The position numbers and the translations under genes are program-made. Shown in pieces: positions 43,414 to 52,058 of a stretch of 64,000 bases of DNA. The stretch is from Dyella lipolytica (lineage in GTDB: Bacteria > Pseudomonadota > Gammaproteobacteria > Xanthomonadales > Rhodanobacteraceae): assembly GCF_030160075.1 (NCBI RefSeq), contig NZ_BSNQ01000003.1, forward strand, positions 428,625-492,624, read 5' to 3'. The notes beneath the pieces were generated by a model that was given only the letters and a program-made list of their open reading frames with translations, made no database searches and was not told where the DNA came from. Within the stretch, counting starts at the first letter, position 1; every line of letters starts with the position of its first letter.

Positions 43414-44445
43414 TTAGATCAGGCCGGCCGGCAGCTGCATGGTGATGCAGTGCAGGCTACCGTTCTGCCAGATCAATGGACGGCAGGGCACCTGCACTAC
43501 GGTACGGCCCGGATGGGCTTCACCAATGATGCGCGCCGCTTCATCGTCGGCGGTATCGCCATAGGCCGGTACCAGCACCGCGCCATTGACGATCAGGTAG
43601 TTCGCATAAGACGCAGCAAGGCGGCGACCTTCATCGACGATCGGCTTGGCCCAGGGCAGTGGATAAAGCGTGTACGGCTTTCCGTCCGCCGTGCGCAGGG
43701 CTGCCAACTCGGCACCCATGAGCTGCAATTCGTCGTGATGTATGTCGCTGCGATCATCGCAGGCTTGGTAAACGATGCGATCGCCTGGCGCGAAACGGGC
43801 CAGCGTATCGATATGCGCGTCGGTGTCGTCGCCTTCGAGGTAACCGTAATCGAGCCATAGCACGCGCTGGGCATGCAGGCTCTCGCGCAGGATCGCGCTC
43901 ATCTGTTCGCGCGATTGCTCCGGATGACGCTGCACCAGGCAGCGCCACGTGGTCAGTATCGTGCCGGTTCCGTCGCTTTCGATACCGCCGCCTTCCAGCG
44001 CCCAATCGATGCGTTTGTGCACGGCCGAGCCGAACACGCCTTCATCGACCAGTCCGGCGATCAACGCATCGTCCTGCTCGGCGCCGAACTTGCCGCCCCA
44101 ACCGGTAAAGCGGAAATCCGTAAGCTGGAAACGATCGCCTTCGCGCAAGGTGATCGGGCCGGAGTCACGCAGCCAAGTGTCGTCGTAGGGCAGTTCCACA
44201 AAACGTATTTGCGTCAGGTGAGCGCCTGTACTGCGCAGCTTTGTCGTCACGTGTGCACGCAACGTCGTATCAGGAACGACAATGATTAGCGGTTGAAATC
44301 GTGTTATCGCCGCAGCGAGAGCTACATAAGTGGACTCGACCGCATCGAGCCGCTCGGCCCAATCGGTGCCGGCATGCGGCCAGGCAATCAACACGGCGGC
44401 CTGCGGCTCCCATTCGGCCGGCAGGCGCAAGCTGGAATCGGTCAT
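43414..44445 (-). CDS. aguA: Agmatine deiminase
   Basis: A 343-residue penteine-fold enzyme: agmatine to N-carbamoylputrescine and ammonia. The motifs are WPHAGTDWAERLD at the substrate pocket, YDDTWLRDSGPIT, WALEGGGIESDGTGTIL and the catalytic Cys333 in NGSLHCITMQLP. It is 54 bases upstream of aguB and most likely co-transcribed. Polyamine synthesis from arginine is implied; the arginine decarboxylase gene is not in the window. Confidence 0.95.
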   Translation of the reverse strand: MTDSSLRLPAEWEPQAAVLIAWPHAGTDWAERLDAVESTYVALAAAITRFQPLIIVVPDTTLRAHVTTKLRSTGAHLTQIRFVELPYDDTWLRDSGPITLREGDRFQLTDFRFTGWGGKFGAEQDDALIAGLVDEGVFGSAVHKRIDWALEGGGIESDGTGTILTTWRCLVQRHPEQSREQMSAILRESLHAQRVLWLDYGYLEGDDTDAHIDTLARFAPGDRIVYQACDDRSDIHHDELQLMGAELAALRTADGKPYTLYPLPWAKPIVDEGRRLAASYANYLIVNGAVLVPAYGDTADDEAARIIGEAHPGRTVVQVPCRPLIWQNGSLHCITMQLPAGLI

Positions 44446-44542
44446 GGGGACGACACTCGCGCAGAGGGGCTACCCGGGGCGATGCCGGGCATGGCAAGTG
44501 TATAAGTCTACGATGACAGCCGGAGCAGGGCGAGTTCTTGCC

Positions 44543-44572
44543 CGTCATTGACCAGCAAGCTGGTCAATGACG
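44543..44572. repeat. Perfect 30-base palindrome
   Basis: CGTCATTGACCAGC and GCTGGTCAATGACG (14-base arms, 2-base centre) are perfectly inverted. It lies between the stop of the small periplasmic protein gene and the start of aguA. It has no T-run, so it may be a processed stem or an operator instead of a terminator. Confidence 0.6.
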
Positions 44573-44583
44573 ATGAAGCGCCA

Positions 44584-44928
44584 TCAATTCACCGCGCTGG
44601 GATTCTGGTTATTGCCCGCCGGGGTATTGAGCACCGAATGAATCACTCGGCTCTTCTCGAAATACACGATGAAGTCGGAGTATTCCCAGCGGTTGATCGT
44701 CGGATGCTTGGCCGAATCGCCGCCGCGCGGTGAAAGTTTGCGCAGGGGCTGGCCGTATTTCTTTTCGACCTGGGCCATGGTCATGCCGCGTGCCGGCAGG
44801 TTCATGCCCTTTTCTTCCTGCACGCGATGGGTCAGCGTTTCCTGGGCGTGTGCGGTCTGTAGCCCGGCAAGGCCGGTGGCGAGAACGATCGCTGCCAGCA
44901 AGGGCAGGCTGTGACGGTGCTTGAACAT
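44584..44928 (-). CDS. Small periplasmic protein, BamE/SmpA-like fold
   Basis: A 114-residue protein with a signal peptide (LPLLAAIVLATGLAGLQTAHAQ in part, cleaved after AHA). The mature part RGMTMAQVEKKYGQPLRKLS then RWEYSDFIVYFEKSRVIHSV has the helix-helix-three-strand pattern of SmpA/BamE-type domains, but there is no lipobox. GGAGAGGGGACC precedes the ATG. Function unknown. Confidence 0.75.
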   Translation of the reverse strand: MFKHRHSLPLLAAIVLATGLAGLQTAHAQETLTHRVQEEKGMNLPARGMTMAQVEKKYGQPLRKLSPRGGDSAKHPTINRWEYSDFIVYFEKSRVIHSVLNTPAGNNQNPSAVN

Positions 44929-45077
44929 GGTCCCCTCTCCGCATAAAGCGTTGCTGCGTCGTTGTAGCAGAACTGTTGGCGCCGTGCCAACGAGCAAAAC
45001 CGAGGGATGTGACGCCCGCAACCGTTATCATGCACGGCTGCGGGCATTTGACGACCCGATTCTCTACCCGGATTCCC

Positions 45078-46973
45078 ATGATTGCGTTTCGCCATTTCGC
45101 TTTGCGCCGAGGCAGCCGGTTGCTGCTTTCCGATATCGATCTGGTGATCCAGAGCGGCTGGCGCCTGGGCGTGGTCGGGCGCAACGGCTGTGGCAAGTCC
45201 AGCCTGTTCGCCGCGCTGCAGGGCCAGCTGGAGTCCGATGCCGGCGAACTGGATATGCCTGCCAAGCTGCGTCTGGCTACCGTGGCGCAGGAAACCCCGG
45301 CGTTGCCGGACCCCGCCATCGAATATGTCATGAGCGGCGATGTGGAACTGGCCGCGGTGTTGCGCGACGAATTGGACGCCCAGGCACGTGGCGATACCGA
45401 AGCAATGGCACGCGCTCATCACCGTATTGAAGAGCTGCATGGCTACGACGCTCGCTCCCGTGCCGGTCGCCTGCTGCACGGGCTTGGCTTCAGCCCCGAA
45501 ACTCACGAGCGCGCCGTGCAGGAATTTTCCGGCGGTTGGCGCGTGCGCCTCAACCTCGCCCGCGCGCTGATGGCGCCGTCCGAACTACTACTGCTCGACG
45601 AGCCCACCAACCATCTCGACCTCGACGCCGTGCTGTGGCTGGAGGAATGGCTGCGCCGCTATCAGGGCACCTTGCTGGTGATTTCGCACGACCGTGAATT
45701 TCTCGACGGCGTGATCACCCATACCCTGCATCTCAACGAAGGCCGGGCGAAGCTTTACACCGGCAACTACAGCTCGTTCGAGCTGCAGCGTGCGGAGCAA
45801 TTGCGTTTGCAGCAGATCGCTCACGAGCGCGAGCAGGCTGAGCGAGCGCATCTGCAATCCTTCATCGACCGCTTCAAGGCCAAGGCCAGCAAGGCCAAGC
45901 AGGCGCAGTCGCGTATGAAGCGGCTGGAGAAAATGGCCGGTACCGAGGCGGTACGCGCTGAACGGGCTTTCCGGTTTCAGTTTGCTGTGCCGGACCGCTT
46001 ACCCGATTCGATGTTGCAACTGGAAGAGATCGAGGCGGGTTATCCCGGCGAATCGGGTCAACCGCCTGCATCGATTCTTCGAGACGTGCGCTTTCGTCTG
46101 GAAGCAGGCGAGCGTATCGGTTTGCTTGGCCCCAATGGCGCGGGTAAATCCACGCTAGTGAAAACATTGGTGGGCGAACTCACGCCGCTGGGCGGCGAGC
46201 GCAAGGCGCACAAAGATCTAAAGATCGGCTACTTCGCTCAGCACACGGTAGAAAGCCTGCGCGAAGGCGCCAGTCCGTTCGATCATCTGCAAGACAAGGC
46301 GCCGGGCGTGTCGGCCCAAGTCATGCGCGATTTTCTCGGCAGCTGGAATTTCGCCGGTGACCGCGCCTTCGAATCGGTCGATGGTTTTTCCGGCGGTGAA
46401 CGCGCGCGCCTCGCGCTTGCGCTGATCGCCTGGGACAAGCCGAACCTCTTGCTGCTCGACGAACCGACGAACCATCTCGATCTCGACATGCGCGAGGCCC
46501 TAGCCGACGCGCTGGCCGATTTCGACGGCGCGCTGGTGCTCGTCTCGCACGATCGCCATCTGCTCGGCATGGTCTGCGATAGCTTCTGGCGCGTCGCCGA
46601 CGGCAAGGTCGAATCCTTCGACGGCGACCTGGATGACTATGCACGTTGGCTGCGCGCTCGCGGTAATGCACCGAAGAAAGCCAACGACACGGATTCGAAG
46701 CCTGCCGAGTCCGCCGCCGATCGTCGCCGTGCCGCTGCCGCGCAACGCGAAAACGAAAAAGCCACGCGTCAGCGGGTCAAGAAAATCGAGACGCGTGTTG
46801 CCGCGATCGATGAAGACCTGGTCAAGCTAGAGCAGAAACTCGCCGATCCGGCCACCTACAACGGCTCGACCGCCGAGCTGATGAAACTCGGTCAGCGCCA
46901 GACGGAGCTGCGCAAAGAAAAGGAAACGCTGGAAGCCGAATGGCTTCAACTGTACGAACTGCTCGAAGCTTGA
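45078..46973 (+). CDS. ABC-F family ATPase (YheS type)
   Basis: A 631-residue soluble protein with two ABC domains. Walker A: GRNGCGKSS (about 33-41) and GPNGAGKST (about 350). Signatures FSGGWRVRLNLARAL and FSGGERARLALAL. Walker B with DEPTNHLDLD twice. A linker with QARSRMKRLEKMAG-type charged helix joins them, and a coiled-coil C-terminus (RQRVKKIETRVAAIDEDLVK) ends it. No membrane helices. ABC-F proteins bind the ribosomal E site and relieve stalled or drug-bound ribosomes. The start at 45078 agrees with the family. Confidence 0.94.
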   Translation: MIAFRHFALRRGSRLLLSDIDLVIQSGWRLGVVGRNGCGKSSLFAALQGQLESDAGELDMPAKLRLATVAQETPALPDPAIEYVMSGDVELAAVLRDELDAQARGDTEAMARAHHRIEELHGYDARSRAGRLLHGLGFSPETHERAVQEFSGGWRVRLNLARALMAPSELLLLDEPTNHLDLDAVLWLEEWLRRYQGTLLVISHDREFLDGVITHTLHLNEGRAKLYTGNYSSFELQRAEQLRLQQIAHEREQAERAHLQSFIDRFKAKASKAKQAQSRMKRLEKMAGTEAVRAERAFRFQFAVPDRLPDSMLQLEEIEAGYPGESGQPPASILRDVRFRLEAGERIGLLGPNGAGKSTLVKTLVGELTPLGGERKAHKDLKIGYFAQHTVESLREGASPFDHLQDKAPGVSAQVMRDFLGSWNFAGDRAFESVDGFSGGERARLALALIAWDKPNLLLLDEPTNHLDLDMREALADALADFDGALVLVSHDRHLLGMVCDSFWRVADGKVESFDGDLDDYARWLRARGNAPKKANDTDSKPAESAADRRRAAAAQRENEKATRQRVKKIETRVAAIDEDLVKLEQKLADPATYNGSTAELMKLGQRQTELRKEKETLEAEWLQLYELLEA

Positions 46974-46977
46974 GCCG

Positions 46978-47898
46978 ATGACGGATATCTCGCCCCGACC
47001 TCTGGAGTGCTGGCTGCCGAACTTGCAGCGTTTCGAGCCGTCGCATCCTCTGCGTGCACTATGGACGCGAGCCCAGCGACTCGACGACGGCACCAAAGGT
47101 TATCTGCACGGCCTTTCGACCTATTTCCCATGCCGAGGTGGGATCCCTGCAGCGGCGCTCACGCGCGAATATCTGCTTGGCGACGCTGCCGATGCCTGCT
47201 GGCTCAGCGCCGACCCTGCCTGGGTGCAACCCGATCTCAGCGGTGCACGACTGTTGGCGTGCGGCCAATTGCAGTTGAGCATGGACGAAGCGCAGTCGTT
47301 GGCAAAACCGCTGAAGCCTGTATTCGGCGACGCCGGCATGACGCTGGAAATTTCATCACCCGACCGTTGGCATCTGCGCTTGTTCTCGCAAAGCCCATTG
47401 CCGGATTTTGCTGCGCCTGAGCAAGCGCTCGGCGAGGATCTCTACGAACATTTGCCGCAAGGACCCGATGGGCGACGCTGGCGTGTACTGCTCAACGAAG
47501 TACAGGTGCTGCTGCACCAGCATCCGGTCAACGCTGATCGCCGCGCGCGCGGTCTACCACCGGTCAACAGCCTATGGCTTTGGGGCGGTGGCACGTTGCC
47601 ACAGCGCGTGACGACAACGCTGGCCGGTGTTATCGGCGAAGACCTGCTTTTGATCGCACTAGCGCGACGCGCGGGGATACCGGTGCAATCGCGCAACGCT
47701 GCCGTGGTTAGTGGCGCGAGTGCAGGCTGGTTGATCGATCTGCAAGATCAAACAGTGGACGACATCGCCAACATCTGGTGGCCGCTGCTGCAGACCGTAG
47801 CGAAACGTCAGCCGCTGACGCTCGCTTTTGCCAGCGGCGAGCGTTGGCTGCATCGTCCCTGGCATCGTTTGCGTTTCTGGCGCAAGGCGGCGCGATGA
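46978..47898 (+). CDS. Conserved protein annotated as phosphoglycerate-mutase-like in xanthomonads
   Basis: A 306-residue protein. The C-terminal half has LPPVNSLWLWGGGTLPQRVT and NAAVVSGASAGWLIDLQDQ, segments that recur in a xanthomonad family often labelled phosphoglycerate mutase or regulatory protein. No catalytic histidine or serine of true mutases is visible. It lies four bases after the ABC-F gene and overlaps recJ by four bases (ATGA), so it is the middle gene of one operon. Function unproven. Confidence 0.7.
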   Translation: MTDISPRPLECWLPNLQRFEPSHPLRALWTRAQRLDDGTKGYLHGLSTYFPCRGGIPAAALTREYLLGDAADACWLSADPAWVQPDLSGARLLACGQLQLSMDEAQSLAKPLKPVFGDAGMTLEISSPDRWHLRLFSQSPLPDFAAPEQALGEDLYEHLPQGPDGRRWRVLLNEVQVLLHQHPVNADRRARGLPPVNSLWLWGGGTLPQRVTTTLAGVIGEDLLLIALARRAGIPVQSRNAAVVSGASAGWLIDLQDQTVDDIANIWWPLLQTVAKRQPLTLAFASGERWLHRPWHRLRFWRKAAR

Positions 47899-49616
47899 GG
47901 CCGTTGCAACTGCGACGACGGCCTCTGCTGGGCGAGCCGGCAGGGTGGGGCGACGCCGTGCCTTCCATTCTGCAGCGCATTTATGCGGCACGCGGCGTAT
48001 TCGGCCCGGAACAAACCGAACACCGGCTGGCCCGGCTGCTTACGCCGCAACAACTGGGCGGCATGCAACAAGCGGTGGCCTTGCTGGCGCAAGCCATTCG
48101 CGATGATGTGTCTATCATTATCGCCGGCGATTACGACTGCGATGGCGCCACCGGTGCAGCGGTGGCCATGCGCGGCCTGCGCTTGCTCGGCGCGCGTCGT
48201 GTGGATTACGTGGTGCCCAATCGCTTCGTGCACGGCTATGGACTCACGCCGGAACTGGTGGCATCGCTGCCGGCGCACGCGCAGCTGATCGTTACCGTCG
48301 ATAACGGCGTCGCCAGCGTGGCCGGCGTCGCAGCAGCAAAGGCGCGTGGCATGCAGGTGATCGTGACGGATCACCATTTGCCGGGTGAGTATTTGCCTGC
48401 AGCGGATGTCATCGTCAATCCCAACCTGCACGACGACGGTTTTCCGAGCAAGGCGCTGGCAGGTGTCGGTGTGATGTTTTATGTGCTGCTGGCTTTGCGC
48501 GCGTACATGCGCGAGCAGGGCAGTTTTGCGGCGAATACGGAGCCGGATCTTTCCTCGCTGCTCGATTTGGTGGCGTTGGGAACGGTGGCCGATCTGGTGC
48601 CGCTCGATTTCAATAACCGCATCCTGGTCGAGGCGGGCATGAAGCGGTTACGCGGCGGCCGCGGTTGTGCGGGCATCGTCGCCTTAATCGAAGCCAGCCA
48701 ACGTAGTGTTTCGACCCTGTGCACCAGCGATCTGGGTTATGCCCTCGGGCCGCGCTTGAACGCGGCGGGTCGATTGGAAGACATGCGTCTTGGTGTGGAA
48801 TGCCTGCTCACCGATGACCCATCTCAAGCACGTCACTATGCCGAGCTGTTGAGTTCGATCAACCGGGAACGACGTGATCTGCAGGCGTCGATGGTGGCCG
48901 AAGCGGAATCGATGGTGGCCAGCGCGGCCAATGTCGATGCGCAGCTGGTCGGCGTGAGTTTGTTCGAGCCGAGCTGGCACGCCGGTGTGGTGGGTCTGGT
49001 TGCATCCAAGCTGAAAGAACGGCTGCATCGACCGGTGATCGCGTTTGCACCTGCCGGCGAGGATGATCCCGATCATCTGCGCGGTTCGGCGCGTTCGATT
49101 CCCGGTTTCCATATCCGCGATGCGCTGGCTGTTGTCGATGCGCGGCATCCGGGTTTGATCGAGCGCTTCGGCGGCCACGCCATGGCCGCCGGGCTCAGCC
49201 TGCGCACGCAGGACTACCCGCGCTTTGCCGCCGCCTTCGACACCGTGGCGCGCGAATGGTTGAACGAGGAACAGCTGCAGGCTGTGCTTTATACCGATGG
49301 GGAAATGCCTGCCGGAGCGCTCACCCTCGATATGGCGCGGCTTTTGCGCTTCGCCGGCCCCTGGGGGCAAGCCTTCCCCGAGCCCGTATTCGACAACCGT
49401 TTCGAATGCTTCAGCTGGCGCCCTATGGGCGAGCGGCATCTGCGCCTGAGCCTGCGCGATCCGCGCGACGACAGCTTGCACGATGCGGTGATGTTCAACG
49501 TCTACGACGGTCAACCGCCACCGACAGTCATGCGCGCGGCCTACGAGTTGACCATCAACGACTGGCAGGGCCGCGAATCGCCGCGGTTGCTATTGCGGCA
49601 TATGGAGCCGTTGTGA
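47895..49616 (+). CDS. recJ: Single-strand-specific exonuclease RecJ
   Basis: A 573-residue 5'-3' single-strand DNA exonuclease for recombination and mismatch repair. DHH phosphoesterase motifs are visible: IIAGDYDCDGATGAA (about residue 78), VTVDNGVAS, VTDHHLPGEYLP, and a later HAMAAGLSLR (DHHA1, with RSIPGFHIRDAL). An OB-fold C-terminus binds DNA. The start at 47895 overlaps the previous stop; a longer frame from 47778 is rejected. Confidence 0.95.
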   Translation: MRPLQLRRRPLLGEPAGWGDAVPSILQRIYAARGVFGPEQTEHRLARLLTPQQLGGMQQAVALLAQAIRDDVSIIIAGDYDCDGATGAAVAMRGLRLLGARRVDYVVPNRFVHGYGLTPELVASLPAHAQLIVTVDNGVASVAGVAAAKARGMQVIVTDHHLPGEYLPAADVIVNPNLHDDGFPSKALAGVGVMFYVLLALRAYMREQGSFAANTEPDLSSLLDLVALGTVADLVPLDFNNRILVEAGMKRLRGGRGCAGIVALIEASQRSVSTLCTSDLGYALGPRLNAAGRLEDMRLGVECLLTDDPSQARHYAELLSSINRERRDLQASMVAEAESMVASAANVDAQLVGVSLFEPSWHAGVVGLVASKLKERLHRPVIAFAPAGEDDPDHLRGSARSIPGFHIRDALAVVDARHPGLIERFGGHAMAAGLSLRTQDYPRFAAAFDTVAREWLNEEQLQAVLYTDGEMPAGALTLDMARLLRFAGPWGQAFPEPVFDNRFECFSWRPMGERHLRLSLRDPRDDSLHDAVMFNVYDGQPPPTVMRAAYELTINDWQGRESPRLLLRHMEPL

Positions 49617-49707
49617 CCAAGCGTTAACGCAGCCTTGTGTTTAGCCACTTGTATTCCGGCGTAAATGGGGTTTGGATAGCGCTATACGAGCATGAAGGAG
49701 CGCCATC

Positions 49708-50073
49708 ATGATCGAACAACTCCCCAATCTTCCGGCAGGCATCATCGGTTTTCGCATGCGCGGACTGGTCACCGCCGACGACTACGAGAGCGTGATGGTG
49801 CCGGACATCGAAGCGGCGTTTGCGCTCAACCGCAAGCTGCACATCGTGGTGCACATAGGCGACGATTTCACGGGTTTCGCGCCGGGTGCGATGTGGGATG
49901 ACGTGAAGCTTGGCTTCCGCCATATCTCCGGTTGGGAACGCACCGCACTGGTCACCGATGTGGGCTGGGTGCGCGTCATGTCCAGCATGTTCGGATTCGC
50001 CATGCCCACCCATTTCAAGCTTTTCACCAACGCCGAGCTTGACGACGCGCTGCGCTGGATTGCGCAACCCTAA
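49708..50073 (+). CDS. SpoIIAA-like (STAS) protein
   Basis: A 121-residue protein. GIIGFRMRGLVTADDYESVM, KLHIVVHIGDDFTGFAPGAM and GWERTALVTDVGWVRVMSS show the alternating strands and helices of the SpoIIAA-like STAS fold, found in a bacterial lipid/anti-sigma-type family. GGAGCGCC precedes the ATG. It stands alone and is convergent with the porin gene. Confidence 0.88.
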   Translation: MIEQLPNLPAGIIGFRMRGLVTADDYESVMVPDIEAAFALNRKLHIVVHIGDDFTGFAPGAMWDDVKLGFRHISGWERTALVTDVGWVRVMSSMFGFAMPTHFKLFTNAELDDALRWIAQP

Positions 50074-50101
50074 CGACTCCTTGCGGCCACTCTGCGCGGC
50101 G

Positions 50102-51589
50102 TTATTTTATGAAGCTGTACTGTAGCGAGCCCTGGATGCGGGTGTCGTCGTTATAACGGTTGTCCTGTTCCAGCAATCGGCCGTGCAGCAGCTCCAGTCC
50201 CACCGTCAGCGTGGGTACCGGACTCCAGATCAGGTTGGCCGCGCCGTAATAGCTGTCGTGAAAATCGTAGGTGGCCAACCAGGGCGACTGCTGGATGCGC
50301 GCCACGCCGTAAACGAGATTGCTGCGCCAGTTGCCACCCCAGTAATGCGTATAGGCGGCATAAGCACCCCAACCGGTGAGTGCGTGAAGCTTGCCATCAG
50401 GTCCGACCACGGCATCCAGGTTCAGACCGCCGGTGTCAGCGATATAGCGCGCGATGCCTTTCCCCCAATTGGTGCCGAACATCAGCAGATCGCTGTAGCT
50501 GGAAAACGTACCCATCTTGAACGAACTGGTCAGCGAGGCGCCGCCTCCCAATACGCTCCGGCTTTCTTGGTAGTTCGTATAACCCAGTTCCCGCAATACG
50601 CCGCCGAGTTGTAGATGACCCCAGTCATGCTCGGTGCGGCCGACCAAGATCAGATCGGGCGCATGTTGCGTGCCATGCACGTTGCTGCCGATGGCGTAAG
50701 CGCTGACCTCGGAGGATGGCTGTTCGGCGGCAATCGTCACGCTGTTGGTTTCGCTAAGACGGAAAAATTGATGGATGCCCGCCTGCCGCGGCGCGATGGC
50801 ACCACCGGGGCCGGCGAAATCCAGGGTGTCAGGCAGCGCATCCGTATCGGTATAGGCCGACCAGCCGAAACCGGCATACGTATTGCCGAGCTGGCCATAG
50901 GCCTGGCGCATGCGAAAGCCATACGCGCCGTTGCCGCCGCCGTAGAAGTCGCTCTCGAAATAGAAGCGCATGCTCTCATCGAAAATGGTCGGTCGCCGTA
51001 TATCCAGGTTGAAGCGGGTCTGTCGCGCCTGCATGTTGAAGTTGCCACTGTCGTTGTGTGGTGCCGGCACGGGAATGGCGGATGTGGCGAAGAAATCCGG
51101 CGTGCCGATGCTGCCGGTGTCGTAGATCGTGTCGAGCTTGGCGTAGCCGCCTAAGCGGACGATGGTCTGAGTGCCGGGAATCCGCACAAAACCCTTTAGA
51201 TCAGGGTCGGTAGGAGGCGCTTCGTTGTCGATGCGCGAAGCCGAATCGGCGTTTTCCGAAACACTTTGCTGGGGCGGCAGTGGCGAGCGTGTCGCGTCGC
51301 CCATTTGCATGGCGTCGACCTGTTCGGTGGGCACGGCCGTGAGCGCGGTAGCTGGTGTCGTTGTCGTAGGTGGAGCAGGGGACGGTGCGACAACGATAGC
51401 GGCCGGGGGCGTCGGTTGCGCCGGCTTGGTTTGTTCCGCTTTCAGCGCCTTTACTTCGGCCTGCAATTCCTTCACGGTTGCCTGCAGGTCGTCCACTTCT
51501 TTCTGCAGCTTGCGCGTATCGCTTTGCGCGAACGCCGGCGACAGGGCGGCCAACATCAGCAAACCACTCAAACCCTTCATCGTTCCCAT
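50102..51589 (-). CDS. DcaP-like outer-membrane porin
   Basis: A 495-residue protein. A signal peptide (LSGLLMLAALSPAFAQS) is followed by a coiled coil (KLQKEVDDLQATVKELQAEV, about 25-50) that trimerises in the DcaP group, then a Pro/Ala/Thr linker and a 16-strand beta-barrel, with GSLQYSFIK ending in an aromatic-type C-terminus (final FIK). AAGGAGCGAACG before the ATG supports 51589. DcaP-type channels carry dicarboxylates and similar small acids. Confidence 0.9.
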   Translation of the reverse strand: MGTMKGLSGLLMLAALSPAFAQSDTRKLQKEVDDLQATVKELQAEVKALKAEQTKPAQPTPPAAIVVAPSPAPPTTTTPATALTAVPTEQVDAMQMGDATRSPLPPQQSVSENADSASRIDNEAPPTDPDLKGFVRIPGTQTIVRLGGYAKLDTIYDTGSIGTPDFFATSAIPVPAPHNDSGNFNMQARQTRFNLDIRRPTIFDESMRFYFESDFYGGGNGAYGFRMRQAYGQLGNTYAGFGWSAYTDTDALPDTLDFAGPGGAIAPRQAGIHQFFRLSETNSVTIAAEQPSSEVSAYAIGSNVHGTQHAPDLILVGRTEHDWGHLQLGGVLRELGYTNYQESRSVLGGGASLTSSFKMGTFSSYSDLLMFGTNWGKGIARYIADTGGLNLDAVVGPDGKLHALTGWGAYAAYTHYWGGNWRSNLVYGVARIQQSPWLATYDFHDSYYGAANLIWSPVPTLTVGLELLHGRLLEQDNRYNDDTRIQGSLQYSFIK

Positions 51590-51843
51590 CGTTCGCTCCT
51601 TAATGAATGAACGGGTGATCCGCGTGGCGGACCGTTGGGTGATGTCATGTGCGGGTGTTTCGACGACTTGTGTTGTCCCCAGTACCACTTGGTTGGGCGG
51701 CGGCTCCGCGCCGGCTACGGCAGGAAGGCATGCAGTTGAGCAAGCTCCGGGCTACAGCAGCGTGAAGATCGGGCGACGCTCAAATCGCTGTATCACGGTT
51801 ATTACAGCTTGCGCGCAGAAACAGCTTGTGGTCTAGTCGGGCT

Positions 51844-51972
51844 ATGAACGCTTCCGTCGCTCGCCAACTTGCCTGCATCGCCGCTCCTGCGGCGGGTGCG
51901 CTTGTGGCTGCGAACGGCCTGAATAACAACGCCAATAATACTCCCCGTCATAACGGGTGGGCCGGCGTGTAG
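51844..51972 (+). CDS. Asparagine-rich leader peptide of asnB
   Basis: A 42-codon frame: ATG at 51844, TAG at 51970. Residues 25-38 read NGLNNNANNTPRHN, with seven of fourteen codons for Asn (AAC and AAT mixed); one more Asn is codon 2. It ends 29 bases before a strong intrinsic terminator, and asnB begins 86 bases after its stop. The ribosome binding site is weak (TCGGGCT), as is common or leaderless in such peptides. The likely job is not the peptide itself but to sense charged tRNA-Asn by ribosome stalling. Confidence 0.75.
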   Translation: MNASVARQLACIAAPAAGALVAANGLNNNANNTPRHNGWAGV

Positions 51973-52029
51973 ACGAAAGCGACAGACATACACACGCAAA
52001 AGGGCCCGCCAAGTGCGGGCCCTTTTTTT
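51944..52029 (+). promoter_or_regulatory. Transcription attenuator of asnB
   Basis: Three exclusive pairings are visible. Pause hairpin: CCCGT (51944-51948) with ACGGG (51953-51957). Antiterminator: GGTGGGCC (51956-51963) with GGCCCGCC (52003-52010), eight pairs with one G-U. Terminator: GGGCCCGC (52002-52009) with GCGGGCCC (52015-52022), then T7 (52023-52029). A ribosome stalled at the Asn codons would melt the pause hairpin and free the antiterminator; a ribosome at the TAG would cover 51956-51963 and allow termination. Confidence 0.75.
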
Positions 52030-52058
52030 ATGCCGTTCGACCCACCGAGGAACCTGTC

